A DNA stretch of 64,000 nt, from assembly GCA_902826695.1 (NCBI GenBank), contig CADEFU010000001.1, positions 524,234-588,233 of the forward strand, in the 5' to 3' direction. This document shows positions 42,698 through 50,716 of this stretch, piece by piece. Below the pieces are notes generated by a model. The model ran no database searches. It had not been told where the DNA came from and saw nothing but the letters and a program-made list of their open reading frames with translations. Origin of the DNA: an uncultured Alphaproteobacteria bacterium. GTDB lineage: Bacteria; Pseudomonadota; Alphaproteobacteria; Micropepsales; Micropepsaceae. Position 1 is the first letter of the stretch; every line of letters starts with the position of its first letter. The position numbers were made by a program, and so were the translations under genes.

Positions 42698-44004
42698 GGT
42701 TTCGCCAGCGCGACCTGCGTCACGTCGATCGAGCCGGCGCGGAAGCCGGCTTCGCAGTAGCTTAGATAATAGCCCCAGAGCCGCTTGAAGTTGTCGTCGA
42801 ACCCGAGGGGCCGGATGTCATCCCAGGCGCCGAGGAAGCGGTCGCGCCACAGGCTAAGCGTGTCGGCGTAGTCGCGGCCGAACGTCGTGTTGTCATGCCA
42901 GGTCAGGCCTGCGCGCGCCACTTGCTCGCGCAGTGCCTGCATTGAGGGCAGCATGCCGCCGGGGAAGACGTATTTTTGAATGAAATCGACGCTCTTGCGG
43001 TAGGTCGAAAAGTAGCGCTCGTCGATCGTGATGATTTGCAGGCCCGCCTGGCCGCCGGGCTTAAGGCTCTTGCCGATCTTGTCGAAGTAGGCGGGCCAGT
43101 ATTCTTCGCCGACGGCCTCGAACATCTCGATCGAGACGATGCGGTCGAACGTGCCTTGCGTGTCGCGGTAGTCCTCGAGGCGGATGTCGGTCTTGTGGCT
43201 AAGGCCGGCCTTCGCGAGCCGCGCCTTGGCGAAATCGTGCTGTTCGCGGCTGATCGTGATGCCGGTGACGCGGCAGCCGATCTCACCGGCGGCGTATTCG
43301 GCGAAGCCGCCCCAGCCGCAGCCGATTTCGAGCAGTTCGTGTTCGGCTTTGAGGCCGATGCGCTTGGCGAGGCTTGCGTATTTGTTGCGCTGCGCCTCGG
43401 TGAGCGATTGGCCGGGGGCTTCGAACTTGGCCGACGAGTAGGTCATCGATGGGTCAAGCCAGCGTTCGTAGAAGGCGTTGCCCAGATCGTAATGGGCGTG
43501 AATGTTGCGCCGGGATCCGGCGCGCGTGTTGCGGTTCAACGCGTGTGCGAGGCGGCCGGCGATTTTCGCCCACCATTTGCCTTCGTAAAGCTCGCGCATG
43601 CTGTCGGCATTGCGGGCGAAGACTTCGAGCAGTGCGGCGAGGTCGGGGGTGTCCCATTCCTGCGCGAGATAGCCTTCCGCGAAGCCCAAATTGCCGGTGC
43701 GCAGTAGTCGCCATAGGCAGCGGTAGTTCTTGATGGTGAGCTCGGCGTGCTTGCCGGGTTCGCTGCCGGCGATTTCGACACGGCGTCCGTCGGGCAGCGC
43801 GATGGCGACGCTTCCCCACTGCAGCCGCGCGGTTACGGGGAGCAGTAGGCGTACGAAGTAGGGGAGGTTGCGTGCGTCGGGCACTTGCCCGGAACGAACG
43901 GCGATCACCTGTGGGTTCTGGTTCGTGTGCGGGAACCTTTGGGTCTCCGCCGACGAGAGCTCTGTAGGAGAGCTGGCGGCGGGCGCCTTGATTTGCATCA
44001 TCAT
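42694..44004 (-). CDS. cfa: Cyclopropane-fatty-acyl-phospholipid synthase family methyltransferase
   Basis: A 436-residue SAM-dependent enzyme that modifies unsaturated membrane lipids. IHAHYDLGNAFYERWLDPSM is the lipid-site signature; LLEIGCGWGGFAEYAAGEIG is the SAM motif; SIEMFEAVGEEYWPAYF and FIQKYVFPGGMLPS follow. Start ATG 44004 overlaps the flavoprotein stop (ATGA), so the pair is translated together. In Rhodobacter the homologous gene belongs to the RpoE-ChrR regulon, which fits the convergent chrR here. It could also be a furan-fatty-acid or related methyltransferase. Confidence 0.9.
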   Translation of the reverse strand: MMMQIKAPAASSPTELSSAETQRFPHTNQNPQVIAVRSGQVPDARNLPYFVRLLLPVTARLQWGSVAIALPDGRRVEIAGSEPGKHAELTIKNYRCLWRLLRTGNLGFAEGYLAQEWDTPDLAALLEVFARNADSMRELYEGKWWAKIAGRLAHALNRNTRAGSRRNIHAHYDLGNAFYERWLDPSMTYSSAKFEAPGQSLTEAQRNKYASLAKRIGLKAEHELLEIGCGWGGFAEYAAGEIGCRVTGITISREQHDFAKARLAKAGLSHKTDIRLEDYRDTQGTFDRIVSIEMFEAVGEEYWPAYFDKIGKSLKPGGQAGLQIITIDERYFSTYRKSVDFIQKYVFPGGMLPSMQALREQVARAGLTWHDNTTFGRDYADTLSLWRDRFLGAWDDIRPLGFDDNFKRLWGYYLSYCEAGFRAGSIDVTQVALAKP

Positions 44005-45305
44005 TCGGCTGCCTCTTGGCCGGCGTGGAATACGCGCGGCGCCTTCACTTTGCCCAAGGGCAGTTTCGCGCCGATCCGCTCGGCTACTTCGAGGCCGGCT
44101 GTCAGGCCGTCTTCGTGGAAGCCGTAACCTGCGTAGGCGCCGCAAAACCAGGTGCGGTGTTGGCCTTGGATCATGTGGAGGCGGCGCTGCGCGACGAGGG
44201 CGGCCGCGTCGAACTGCGGGTGGTCATAGTTGAACGTGCGGAAGGTCAGATGCTCGGCCGGCGGCGCGGGCGGGTTCAAGCTCACGAAAAGTGGCTTCGC
44301 TTCGTCGATCGACTGCAGACGGTTCATCCAATAGGTCACCGAGACGGCCCCACCGGCGTCGGATTCGCGCGCGAGGTAGTTCCAACTCGACCAAACGGCT
44401 TTGCGCTTCGGCATAAGCGACGGGTCGCGGTGCAGATAGACGCGGTTGGGGGCATAGCGCATAGGCGTGAGGATGTTGCGCTCGGCTTCCGTTGCATCAG
44501 CAAGCAACGACACGGCTTCGTCGCTGTGGCAGGCGAGTACGACTTGGTCGAAGGTCTCGTGGCGACCGCTTGCGTCCGTGACTTCAACGCCCGTGTTCGT
44601 GCGCGCGATCTTCGCGACCGGTGTGTTCAAGCGGATGCGGTCTGCATACTGGGCTGTCAGACGCTTGACGTATTCGCGCGAGCCGCCCTTCACCGTTCGC
44701 CACATCGGCTTGTCGAAATAGAACAAGCGGTGGTTCTCGAAGAAGCGGATGAAGCTCTCGGCCGGGAAGGTAAGCATTTCGCTGGCGCTAGTCGACCAAA
44801 TCGCGGCTCCCATCGGGACGATGCAGTGGTCACGAAACGCATCGCCGTAATGGTTTGCCTTCAGGTAAGAGCCAAGCGAGTGGCCGTGCGTGCGACCGGC
44901 GTTGAGGTCTGCCAGACCGTTGCGGCGGAACCGCAGAATGTCCAGCCACATGCGGTGAAACGAGAGGCTGAACAGGTTTTTCTTCTGCGCGAAGAGCGAA
45001 CCGATGGTGTTGCCCTGCCACTCGAGGCAGCCATTCAGCGAAGAGAAGCCGAACGTCATGTTCGTGGGAATCGTCTCGACGGCGAGCTCGGCAAACAGGG
45101 CTTTGAGGTTCGGGTAGTTCAGTTCGTTGTAAACAATGAAGCCGGTGTCGACCGGGATCGTCGTGCCGTCGTAGTCGACGTCGACCGTGTGGCTGTGGCC
45201 GCCGGGGCGGGGTTCCTTCTCGTAGACGACAAGCTCATGGTCGCGGTGCAGCGCCCAGGCTGCGCCCATCCCGGCAATTCCCGATCCGACAATCGCAATG
45301 CGCAT
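44001..45305 (-). CDS. FAD/NAD(P)-dependent amine-oxidase-like protein
   Basis: A 434-residue flavoprotein. The Rossmann motif MRIAIVGSGIAGMGAAWALH opens it, followed by VVYEKEPRPGGHSHTVDVDY (dinucleotide fold with GGHSHT). The C-terminal NTPHRTWFCGAYAGYGFHED type segment closes the FAD site. This is the protein that accompanies CFA synthase in many alpha- and gammaproteobacteria and in the RpoE-ChrR regulon, often with a DUF1365 gene between them; here that gene is absent and the two overlap. The reaction is probably redox chemistry on membrane fatty acids. ATG 45305; the upstream 170 bases are shared with the divergent hydrolase gene. Confidence 0.88.
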   Translation of the reverse strand: MRIAIVGSGIAGMGAAWALHRDHELVVYEKEPRPGGHSHTVDVDYDGTTIPVDTGFIVYNELNYPNLKALFAELAVETIPTNMTFGFSSLNGCLEWQGNTIGSLFAQKKNLFSLSFHRMWLDILRFRRNGLADLNAGRTHGHSLGSYLKANHYGDAFRDHCIVPMGAAIWSTSASEMLTFPAESFIRFFENHRLFYFDKPMWRTVKGGSREYVKRLTAQYADRIRLNTPVAKIARTNTGVEVTDASGRHETFDQVVLACHSDEAVSLLADATEAERNILTPMRYAPNRVYLHRDPSLMPKRKAVWSSWNYLARESDAGGAVSVTYWMNRLQSIDEAKPLFVSLNPPAPPAEHLTFRTFNYDHPQFDAAALVAQRRLHMIQGQHRTWFCGAYAGYGFHEDGLTAGLEVAERIGAKLPLGKVKAPRVFHAGQEAAE

Positions 45306-45520
45306 GGGTGCGCCCTAGGCTCCGCTTGCTTAACCCCAAGCGCAAGCCGCTCGAGCGTTCTGATTGCGGGTATACGGGGCGGGCGGCCTTTTGGATGCGT
45401 GGGGCGCCTCGGTTCGGGCGACGAACGTCACAATCCTAGGGGAAGCAACGACCTCAAGTGTAGTTTCGTTCCGGGCGGGTGCGTTCTAGAGCCCGTATGC
45501 TGGGTGCCGGAAGCCAAACC

Positions 45521-46315
45521 ATGGGAGGGCGGGTGAGCCTTGAACTTCTGAGTCGAGAAGGCGTTTCGCCCGCACACCGGCCGGCGCTCTTGTTCATTCA
45601 TGGTGGCTTTCACGGCGCGTGGTGTTGGGACGAGCACTTCTTGCCCTGGTTTGCGCAGATGGGTTGGCAAGCGCATGCGCTGAGCCTACGAGGGCATGCG
45701 CGCGGCGACGATCGGGATGCCAACATCAGGTACGTCCTTGACGATTATGTGGAAGATGTCGAGAGCGTCTTGGGTGCGCTGCAAAGACCAACCGTCCTTA
45801 TCGGGCATTCGATGGGCGCTGTGGTTGCTCAGCGGTGCATGGCGCGCAGAAACGACGTTGCGGGGGCGGTTATGCTTGCGGCGTCGCCGTTGCGGCCGGC
45901 CCTTGGCGTCGTCCTGCGGATACTGCTGCGGCATCCGGTGTCGTTCGTGCGCGCGCAGCTCTTGGGCGATGCGAAGGCGGCACGGCGGGCGATGGCGTCG
46001 TTTTTCTTCGACGATGCACTCGATGCGGACACACGGGCGCGCTACATCGCGCAGCTTACGGCGGAGTCGTCGACGCTCGACCTGTTCACACGCCCACCTT
46101 TGGTCGTGGATCCGAGCGAGCGCCGGCCGGTGCTTGTCGTGGCGGGGCGCGACGACTGGTCGATACCGCGGCGAGACCATGAGGCGCTGCGCGATGCCTA
46201 TCGGGCAGAACTGGTCGTCTGTCCGGGCGCGCACGACTTGATGTTGAGCGTGCATTGGAAAGCGGTTACCGAGGCGATCCGGCAGTGGCTCGAAGCGAAG
46301 TTTGACCGCGCGTAG
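45521..46315 (+). CDS. Alpha/beta hydrolase
   Basis: A 264-residue serine hydrolase. LLFIHGGFHGAWCWDEHFLP is the oxyanion region, LIGHSMGAVVAQRCMARR holds the nucleophile, VVAGRDDWSIPRRDHEAL the Asp, and CPGAHDLMLS the His. The GHSMG and GAWCWD style is that of esterase/hydroxynitrile-lyase relatives. Start ATG 45521 has GGAAG seven bases upstream; GTG 45533 (after GGGAGG) and GTG 45479 are alternatives. Substrate unknown. Convergent with the histidine phosphatase gene (10-base gap). Confidence 0.88.
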   Translation: MGGRVSLELLSREGVSPAHRPALLFIHGGFHGAWCWDEHFLPWFAQMGWQAHALSLRGHARGDDRDANIRYVLDDYVEDVESVLGALQRPTVLIGHSMGAVVAQRCMARRNDVAGAVMLAASPLRPALGVVLRILLRHPVSFVRAQLLGDAKAARRAMASFFFDDALDADTRARYIAQLTAESSTLDLFTRPPLVVDPSERRPVLVVAGRDDWSIPRRDHEALRDAYRAELVVCPGAHDLMLSVHWKAVTEAIRQWLEAKFDRA

Positions 46316-46325
46316 GCGTGTGCGC

Positions 46326-47069
46326 TCAAGTGTTGCGCTTCTGCGCGTCGAGCAACCTTTTGGCCATGCCTTCCATGGTCAGCAACTGCCGGGTCTTCTT
46401 GAGAGGATCCTCGGCGGTGATGTTGACGCCGCGCAACACGCGGCGCAGCACCGCACCGCTGTCGAGGCAGGTGTCGACGTCGATCAGGTTCAGGCACGCA
46501 GAGTCCTGTTCGAAGGCGCCGAAGGCGGCAAGCGTCGCGCTGGTGATGTCGGTCAGAATCGCGCGATTGACACCGCCGTGGGCGACAAGCAGTAGCGTCG
46601 ACCACGTGGGGTCGTTGGTGATTGCCGTGAACGCGGGAACGACCCGGTCGACGAAGGCTTGGAACGGTTCACCGGACGCATAGCAGGCGCCGGGTTCACT
46701 CGCCTGAAACATGGCATAGGCGTAGTCGACGGGGCTGAGCTTGGCGCGCGCGATAGGATCGCCGCCACGGATCTCTTCGAGTTCAGGAACGATCGCGACG
46801 TCGAGCTTACGGTTGCCCAACACAATGGCGGAGGTTTCGCGCGTGCGCGGCAGGCCCGAACAGATCGCCCGGTCAAAGGGAACGTCGGCGAGCAGTTCGC
46901 CCATCGCGGCAGCTTGTTTGCGCCCGCGGTCGGTGAGGGGAACGACGCGGGAATCGGGGGCGCGTGTGCCGTCAGGGCGCACATACTCAGCCTCCGCATG
47001 GCGCATGAGGTAGATGCGCCGGCGGCGCGTGCGGTCGAAGGGGAGGTTAAGGTCCATGGGTTTTCTCAT
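46326..47069 (-). CDS. Histidine phosphatase (phosphoglycerate-mutase-like)
   Basis: A 247-residue member of the histidine phosphatase superfamily. IYLMRHAEAEYVRPDG holds the catalytic RHA (H24); RAICSGLPRTRETSAIVLGN has the second Arg; EIRGGDP supplies the acidic residue and LLLVAHGGVNRAIL the second His. It may be a sugar-phosphate or broad phosphatase. ATG 47069 or ATG 47057 (MDLNLPFDRTRRRR) may be the start. It diverges from the membrane-protein gene at 47114 across 44 bases. Confidence 0.88.
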   Translation of the reverse strand: MRKPMDLNLPFDRTRRRRIYLMRHAEAEYVRPDGTRAPDSRVVPLTDRGRKQAAAMGELLADVPFDRAICSGLPRTRETSAIVLGNRKLDVAIVPELEEIRGGDPIARAKLSPVDYAYAMFQASEPGACYASGEPFQAFVDRVVPAFTAITNDPTWSTLLLVAHGGVNRAILTDITSATLAAFGAFEQDSACLNLIDVDTCLDSGAVLRRVLRGVNITAEDPLKKTRQLLTMEGMAKRLLDAQKRNT

Positions 47070-47113
47070 AGCAACCGTTTGCGAGCTTGTCAGCGGCAGG
47101 CTAGGAAGCGGCC

Positions 47114-47968
47114 ATGCTGACGTTCTCCCAGGTCGCCGCTATCCTGATCGGCGCTTTTTATGTGTTTGCCGGCGTCGTCGTTCTGCGCGCGATGGCGCTT
47201 GATCGGGTGATGGATCAGTTGCTGGCGGCACTGAATGAGCCGAGTGCCCCGAAGGAGCGCATGAAGTCCCGCGTGCTGACGGTCGGGGCGGTGCTTACGC
47301 TCTCGAGCGGCGTTGCGCTGATGCTGCTTAGCCCGCTGGCGTTTCCTGTGTTCTTGGCGTGCGCGCTCTGGCAGGGCGGGTATCTGCTTTGGGCGGAGAA
47401 GGCGCTTCCGCCTGAAGACGACGATGAAGCGCGTGGCCGGAAGCAGACGAAGAATGCGTTCGTGGTCTATCTGGCCGCCACCGCGTTTGTGGCTTGGCTT
47501 GCAGCGCAAGGATTGTTGCGGCACTGGGGTGCGACGGTCTCATCGCATGCGGTTGACTTGGCGATAATGGCTGCAGCGGTTGCTGGGGCTTGGGCGTTCA
47601 TTCATAGGCGGCGCCAATCGGCGAAGGATGAGGCGGCTCCACTTGCCGCTGGAACCCCAGGCGAGGACGCGCTTCCCTCTCGGTTGAGGCTCGCGCCGGA
47701 GTGGAACTGTTCGCCGCTTTGGGATGCCGATACGGGCAGACCGGTCAGCGTGTACCGGCTTGGGCTTTCGTTCGAGCTGGCTGAGCGTATCGAGGCCTGG
47801 GATGACACGTGGCAGGCGACCTACAACGAAGACGATCCAATGCTGAGCGGGTTTCAGGACGAGGGCGCGTGTCAGGCGTACCTGGCGGAAGGCCGGGCGA
47901 TCGCCGAGGCGCTGCGGGGCGAGTGGAAGGGCGATCTCGAGATCGGTGAGCTGGTTTGCTGCGGCTAG
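47114..47968 (+). CDS. Multi-pass membrane protein with C-terminal soluble domain (284 aa)
   Basis: Four predicted transmembrane helices at about 5-25 (AAILIGAFYVFAGVVVLRAM), 53-88 (LTVGAVLTLSSGVALMLL and onward), 117-135 (VVYLAATAFVAWLAAQGLL) and 145-163, then a soluble domain from about 190 (RLRLAPEWNCSPLWDADTGR, DDTWQATYNEDDPMLSGFQD). The cytoplasmic domain is acidic and ends in VCCG. I do not recognise the family. ATG 47114 was chosen as the first in-frame start after the divergent promoter region. Confidence 0.72.
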   Translation: MLTFSQVAAILIGAFYVFAGVVVLRAMALDRVMDQLLAALNEPSAPKERMKSRVLTVGAVLTLSSGVALMLLSPLAFPVFLACALWQGGYLLWAEKALPPEDDDEARGRKQTKNAFVVYLAATAFVAWLAAQGLLRHWGATVSSHAVDLAIMAAAVAGAWAFIHRRRQSAKDEAAPLAAGTPGEDALPSRLRLAPEWNCSPLWDADTGRPVSVYRLGLSFELAERIEAWDDTWQATYNEDDPMLSGFQDEGACQAYLAEGRAIAEALRGEWKGDLEIGELVCCG

Positions 47969-48032
47969 CGTGATGCTGTTTGGAGACCGCCCGTCGTCGC
48001 CGAGGTTTCGCAAAACTCGCTGCGAAACTAAG

Positions 48033-48107
48033 TGGCTCCCCGGGCTGGATTCGAACCAGCGACCATCCGATTAACAGTCGGATGCTCTACCGCTGAGCTA
48101 CCGAGGA
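48033..48107 (-). tRNA. tRNA-Asn (GUU), CCA encoded
   Basis: Read on the minus strand: acceptor TCCTCGG ... CCGGGGA with discriminator G and an encoded CCA; D-arm GCTCAGCGGTAGAGC; anticodon arm CCGACTGTTAATCGG with GTT in the loop; T-arm CTGGTTCGAATCCAG. All four stems pair. 75 nucleotides including CCA. Confidence 0.95.
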
Positions 48108-48166
48108 ACACTGCCGGGCACGCGGTGGTCGCACGGCAGGGGCGTGCCTATATCAGAGCGAGGTTA

Positions 48167-48454
48167 ATGGCGAAAGAACATTTGTCCACCACCCGGAGGC
48201 CGCTCGTGTCGCAGATCAAGGTTGGGAAGTACCGCGTGAAACTGCCGAAATCAAAGCGGGCGCGGCAGGCGCTTGGCGGCGGATTGGTAGCTGGTAGCGC
48301 GCTTTCGATTCTGCCGGTGTTTGGGCTTTGGATGCTGCCGGCAGGGTTGCTGGTGCTGTCTGTCGACTCGGCCAAAGTACGCCGGTTCCGGCGCGTCCAA
48401 GAGGTCAAAGTCGTGCGCTGGTGGCGGACCCGCCAGGTCGACCCTAAGTCCTGA
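48167..48454 (+). CDS. Small inner-membrane protein (95 aa)
   Basis: Start ATG 48167 has GAGCGAGG just upstream; the frame continues upstream only across the tRNA gene, so earlier starts are rejected. A basic N-terminal stretch (KYRVKLPKSKRARQALGG), a hydrophobic hairpin (LVAGSALSILPVFGLWMLPA, GLLVLSV) and a basic C terminus (RRFRRVQEVKVVRWWRTRQ) suggest a membrane hairpin with both ends inside. The family is not recognised. Confidence 0.7.
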   Translation: MAKEHLSTTRRPLVSQIKVGKYRVKLPKSKRARQALGGGLVAGSALSILPVFGLWMLPAGLLVLSVDSAKVRRFRRVQEVKVVRWWRTRQVDPKS

Positions 48455-48469
48455 GCCCACAAAGAAAAA

Positions 48470-48489
48470 GGGCCCGGCGAACCGGGCCC
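48470..48489 (-). terminator. Rho-independent terminator of the DUF3095 gene
   Basis: An 8-bp GC stem (GGGCCCGG / CCGGGCCC) with a CGAA tetraloop. On the minus strand it is followed by CTTTTTCTTTG. It lies about 115 bases past the DUF3095 stop and 15 bases past the convergent small membrane gene, so it may serve both. Confidence 0.85.
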
Positions 48490-48604
48490 AAAGTTGGGTA
48501 AATGGTGGGGTGTCTTCATGGGAAGACGAGACGGACTTTGGCGGGTGCTGGTTAACAAATGGTTAACGACATCGGCAGATTTCGCAGGATCTCAGTAACG
48601 GATT

Positions 48605-49723
48605 TCAGATTTGAGTTTTGCTTTGGGTCTTAAGATCTTGGGCTGCCATCGCATATCCGCCGTCGCCGCCGTCGATAAAATGTACATGGCCGCCGTTGTC
48701 GGTCGAGCTGACAAAGCAGGTCATCAGCGCCGTTGACGCGCGGTGGAGCCCGAAATCGATCAATCCGGCACCCCTTGAGTCTCTCAGAATCGACTCGATT
48801 CCATCTGCTTCGCGCGTCGAGCAGTCGATCACCATGCGCAGCGAGTCGGCGAACTTGCGGTAATCGGAATGCGAGGGCAGGGCGCGCAGGTAGTTTTGGC
48901 CATTGAAGCCGCCGATGGTGATTCCCGTTTTCTCCGAGATCAGGCCGAGCAGGGATTGGCCGTAAACTTCAAAGAGCGTTCGGCCGAACGCGCGTTCTTG
49001 GGCGCTCCCACGCGGGGGCCAGGTCGCGTTCAGGTTTGATAGTGCGACGGGGCAGGCGTCCCGCGCGAGAGCGCTTTGGATTTGGTCGTAGATTGCGCGG
49101 TAGATCGCTGGCAGTGAGGTGGTGTCGTCCTTCGCGCGGATGATCGCCGAGAGCATGACGCCGCGCTGCGACTCGAGCGGTTTCCAGCGGCAGGAGAGGC
49201 CGGAGAGGTCCGCGTCTTCCGTTGTTGTGTCGGCGGTGACGACGAAGCTGGCGCCTTTGGCCGATTTCGCAAGTATTTCGGCGCAATCGAGGCCGCCGCC
49301 CGACATCATCGCGAGCTTTCGTTTCGGCGCGAGAGTTTGATAGGCGAGGCGTACATCGCGGCCCTCGGCGCGTATGGCGGCGATCGGCATCAGCGCACAG
49401 CGGAGGTCCAGCGAGAGCGCGCGACGGCTTATCTGTTGTACGCCTTTGAGGGCGTTTCGGGCTTGAGGTTCCAGATCGCTTGGTACCAATACGATGCCGC
49501 CGTCGCCGCCGAATGCGAACGGCAGGTCACGGCCCGGGCAGGCGTTCAGGATGCCGACTATGGTGGCGGCGCCGGCCAAGTTTACGTCTTTGTAGCGGCC
49601 CGCCTGAATTGCCACAGTCGATTGAGCGACGTCGCCAACCGCGACCAACCAGTCGTCTGGCACGCGCGCATAGCTGGCTGGGTCAAGGGTTTCGGCGAAA
49701 CTTGCGACGGTTTTGGCGTGCAA
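48605..49723 (-). CDS. DUF3095 protein, class III cyclase-like (372 aa)
   Basis: Annotated as unknown in the family. The N-terminal ~85 residues read PDDWLVAVGDVAQSTVAIQA ... LPFAFGGDGGIVLVP. D31 and D74 are 43 residues apart, almost the spacing of the two metal-binding aspartates of class III nucleotidyl cyclases (FADIxGFT ... GDxxxxxF). The remainder is a second alpha/beta part ending in a His/Gly-rich GGHVHFIDGGDGGYAMAAQ. Longer starts would run into tRNA-Cys, so I chose TTG 49723, which has GAGAAG upstream. There is no signal peptide or membrane helix. Confidence 0.78.
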   Translation of the reverse strand: MHAKTVASFAETLDPASYARVPDDWLVAVGDVAQSTVAIQAGRYKDVNLAGAATIVGILNACPGRDLPFAFGGDGGIVLVPSDLEPQARNALKGVQQISRRALSLDLRCALMPIAAIRAEGRDVRLAYQTLAPKRKLAMMSGGGLDCAEILAKSAKGASFVVTADTTTEDADLSGLSCRWKPLESQRGVMLSAIIRAKDDTTSLPAIYRAIYDQIQSALARDACPVALSNLNATWPPRGSAQERAFGRTLFEVYGQSLLGLISEKTGITIGGFNGQNYLRALPSHSDYRKFADSLRMVIDCSTREADGIESILRDSRGAGLIDFGLHRASTALMTCFVSSTDNGGHVHFIDGGDGGYAMAAQDLKTQSKTQI

Positions 49724-49753
49724 GGGCGGTTCCGCTTCTCGAACTAGCGCTGT

Positions 49754-49827
49754 TGGAGGCCACGCCCGGAATTGAACCGGGGTACGAGGTTTTGCAGACC
49801 TCTGCGTAACCACTCCGCCACGTGGCC
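49754..49827 (-). tRNA. tRNA-Cys (GCA), CCA encoded
   Basis: Read on the minus strand: acceptor GGCCACG ... CGTGGCC with discriminator T and an encoded CCA; anticodon arm AGAGGTCTGCAAAACCTC with GCA; T-arm CCCGGTTCAATTCCGGG. Discriminator U is specific to cysteine tRNAs. 74 nucleotides. Confidence 0.95.
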
Positions 49828-49964
49828 TTGCCTTCAGCGCGAGGGGGCGTCGTATAGCAGAGCGGCCCTCTCATCACAAACGGCTGATTGCACGCATTGT
49901 CAGGGGCGGCCCCCGCCGATATAAGCGCGCCGTTCTTGGCCCTTTTTTCCCGTGGATTCCAGTG

Positions 49965-50621
49965 ATGCAGGACATGTCGGCGGCCCGTCTTCATATGGTC
50001 GAAGGTCAGGTGCGCACGAACGACGTCACCGACCGGCGCATTACCGAGGCGATGGGCCAGATCGAACGCGAGCGGTTTGTGCCGGCTTCAAGCCGGGCTC
50101 TTGCCTACTCGGATACCTGTGTCGAGGTGAAGCCGGGGCGGCATCTGCTTGATCCGCGCTGCTTGGCGAAGCTGTTGCAGTTGGCCGAGATCAAAGAGAG
50201 CGACAAGGTACTCGATGTCGCTTGCGCGACCGGCTACTCGAGCGCCGTACTAAGCGCGCTGTCGGCTGACGTGGTGGCGCTTGAAGAGGACGAGGCGCTG
50301 GCGAAGGACGCGACGAGCGCACTGCGGTCATGTGCCAAGCTTGGCCGGTTGTTCGGTTTCATGGGTCCGCATCGCGACGGCGCCGCTTCGCAGGCGCCGT
50401 TCGACGTCATCTTCGTGAACGGTGCGGTGGAAGAAATTCCTGCTGCTTGGGTTCAGCAGTTGAAGGAAGGTGGCCGGATGGTCGTCGTTTTGCGAGACGG
50501 CCCGGTCGGCAAAGCTAACTTCTGCGTGCGCAAGGGCGGCGTGCTCAGCCGCCGGGTTGCGTTCGACGCTACTGTCCCCGTATTGCCCGGGTTCGAACAT
50601 ACCCAACGCTTTGTGTTCTAA
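49965..50621 (+). CDS. pcm: Protein-L-isoaspartate O-methyltransferase family protein
   Basis: A 218-residue SAM methyltransferase. MVEGQVRTNDVTDRRITEAM is the alphaproteobacterial family opening, VLDVACATGYSSAVLSALSA is the SAM motif, and FDVIFVNGAVEEIPAAWVQQ and LKEGGRMVVVL follow. The usual PIMT start SQPYIV region is replaced by AYSDTCVEVKPGRHLLDPRC, so repair activity on isoaspartate is not certain. GTG 49962 and ATG 49965 are adjacent starts. The position before tolC, popZ and valS is a conserved alphaproteobacterial order. Confidence 0.85.
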   Translation: MQDMSAARLHMVEGQVRTNDVTDRRITEAMGQIERERFVPASSRALAYSDTCVEVKPGRHLLDPRCLAKLLQLAEIKESDKVLDVACATGYSSAVLSALSADVVALEEDEALAKDATSALRSCAKLGRLFGFMGPHRDGAASQAPFDVIFVNGAVEEIPAAWVQQLKEGGRMVVVLRDGPVGKANFCVRKGGVLSRRVAFDATVPVLPGFEHTQRFVF

Positions 50622-50716
50622 GGCCTATTGCACGCGAAACGCGTGTTTTATTTGGCGCGCTAACCTCTAAGTTACCAATGGGTAGTTAACTTCGTCCCTT
50701 AAGTGGGAGGGAGTGT

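Noticed and set aside
49724..49813. Longer N terminus for the DUF3095 protein
   Set aside because: It would start inside the tRNA-Cys gene; TTG 49723 has a ribosome site and begins just before the conserved domain.
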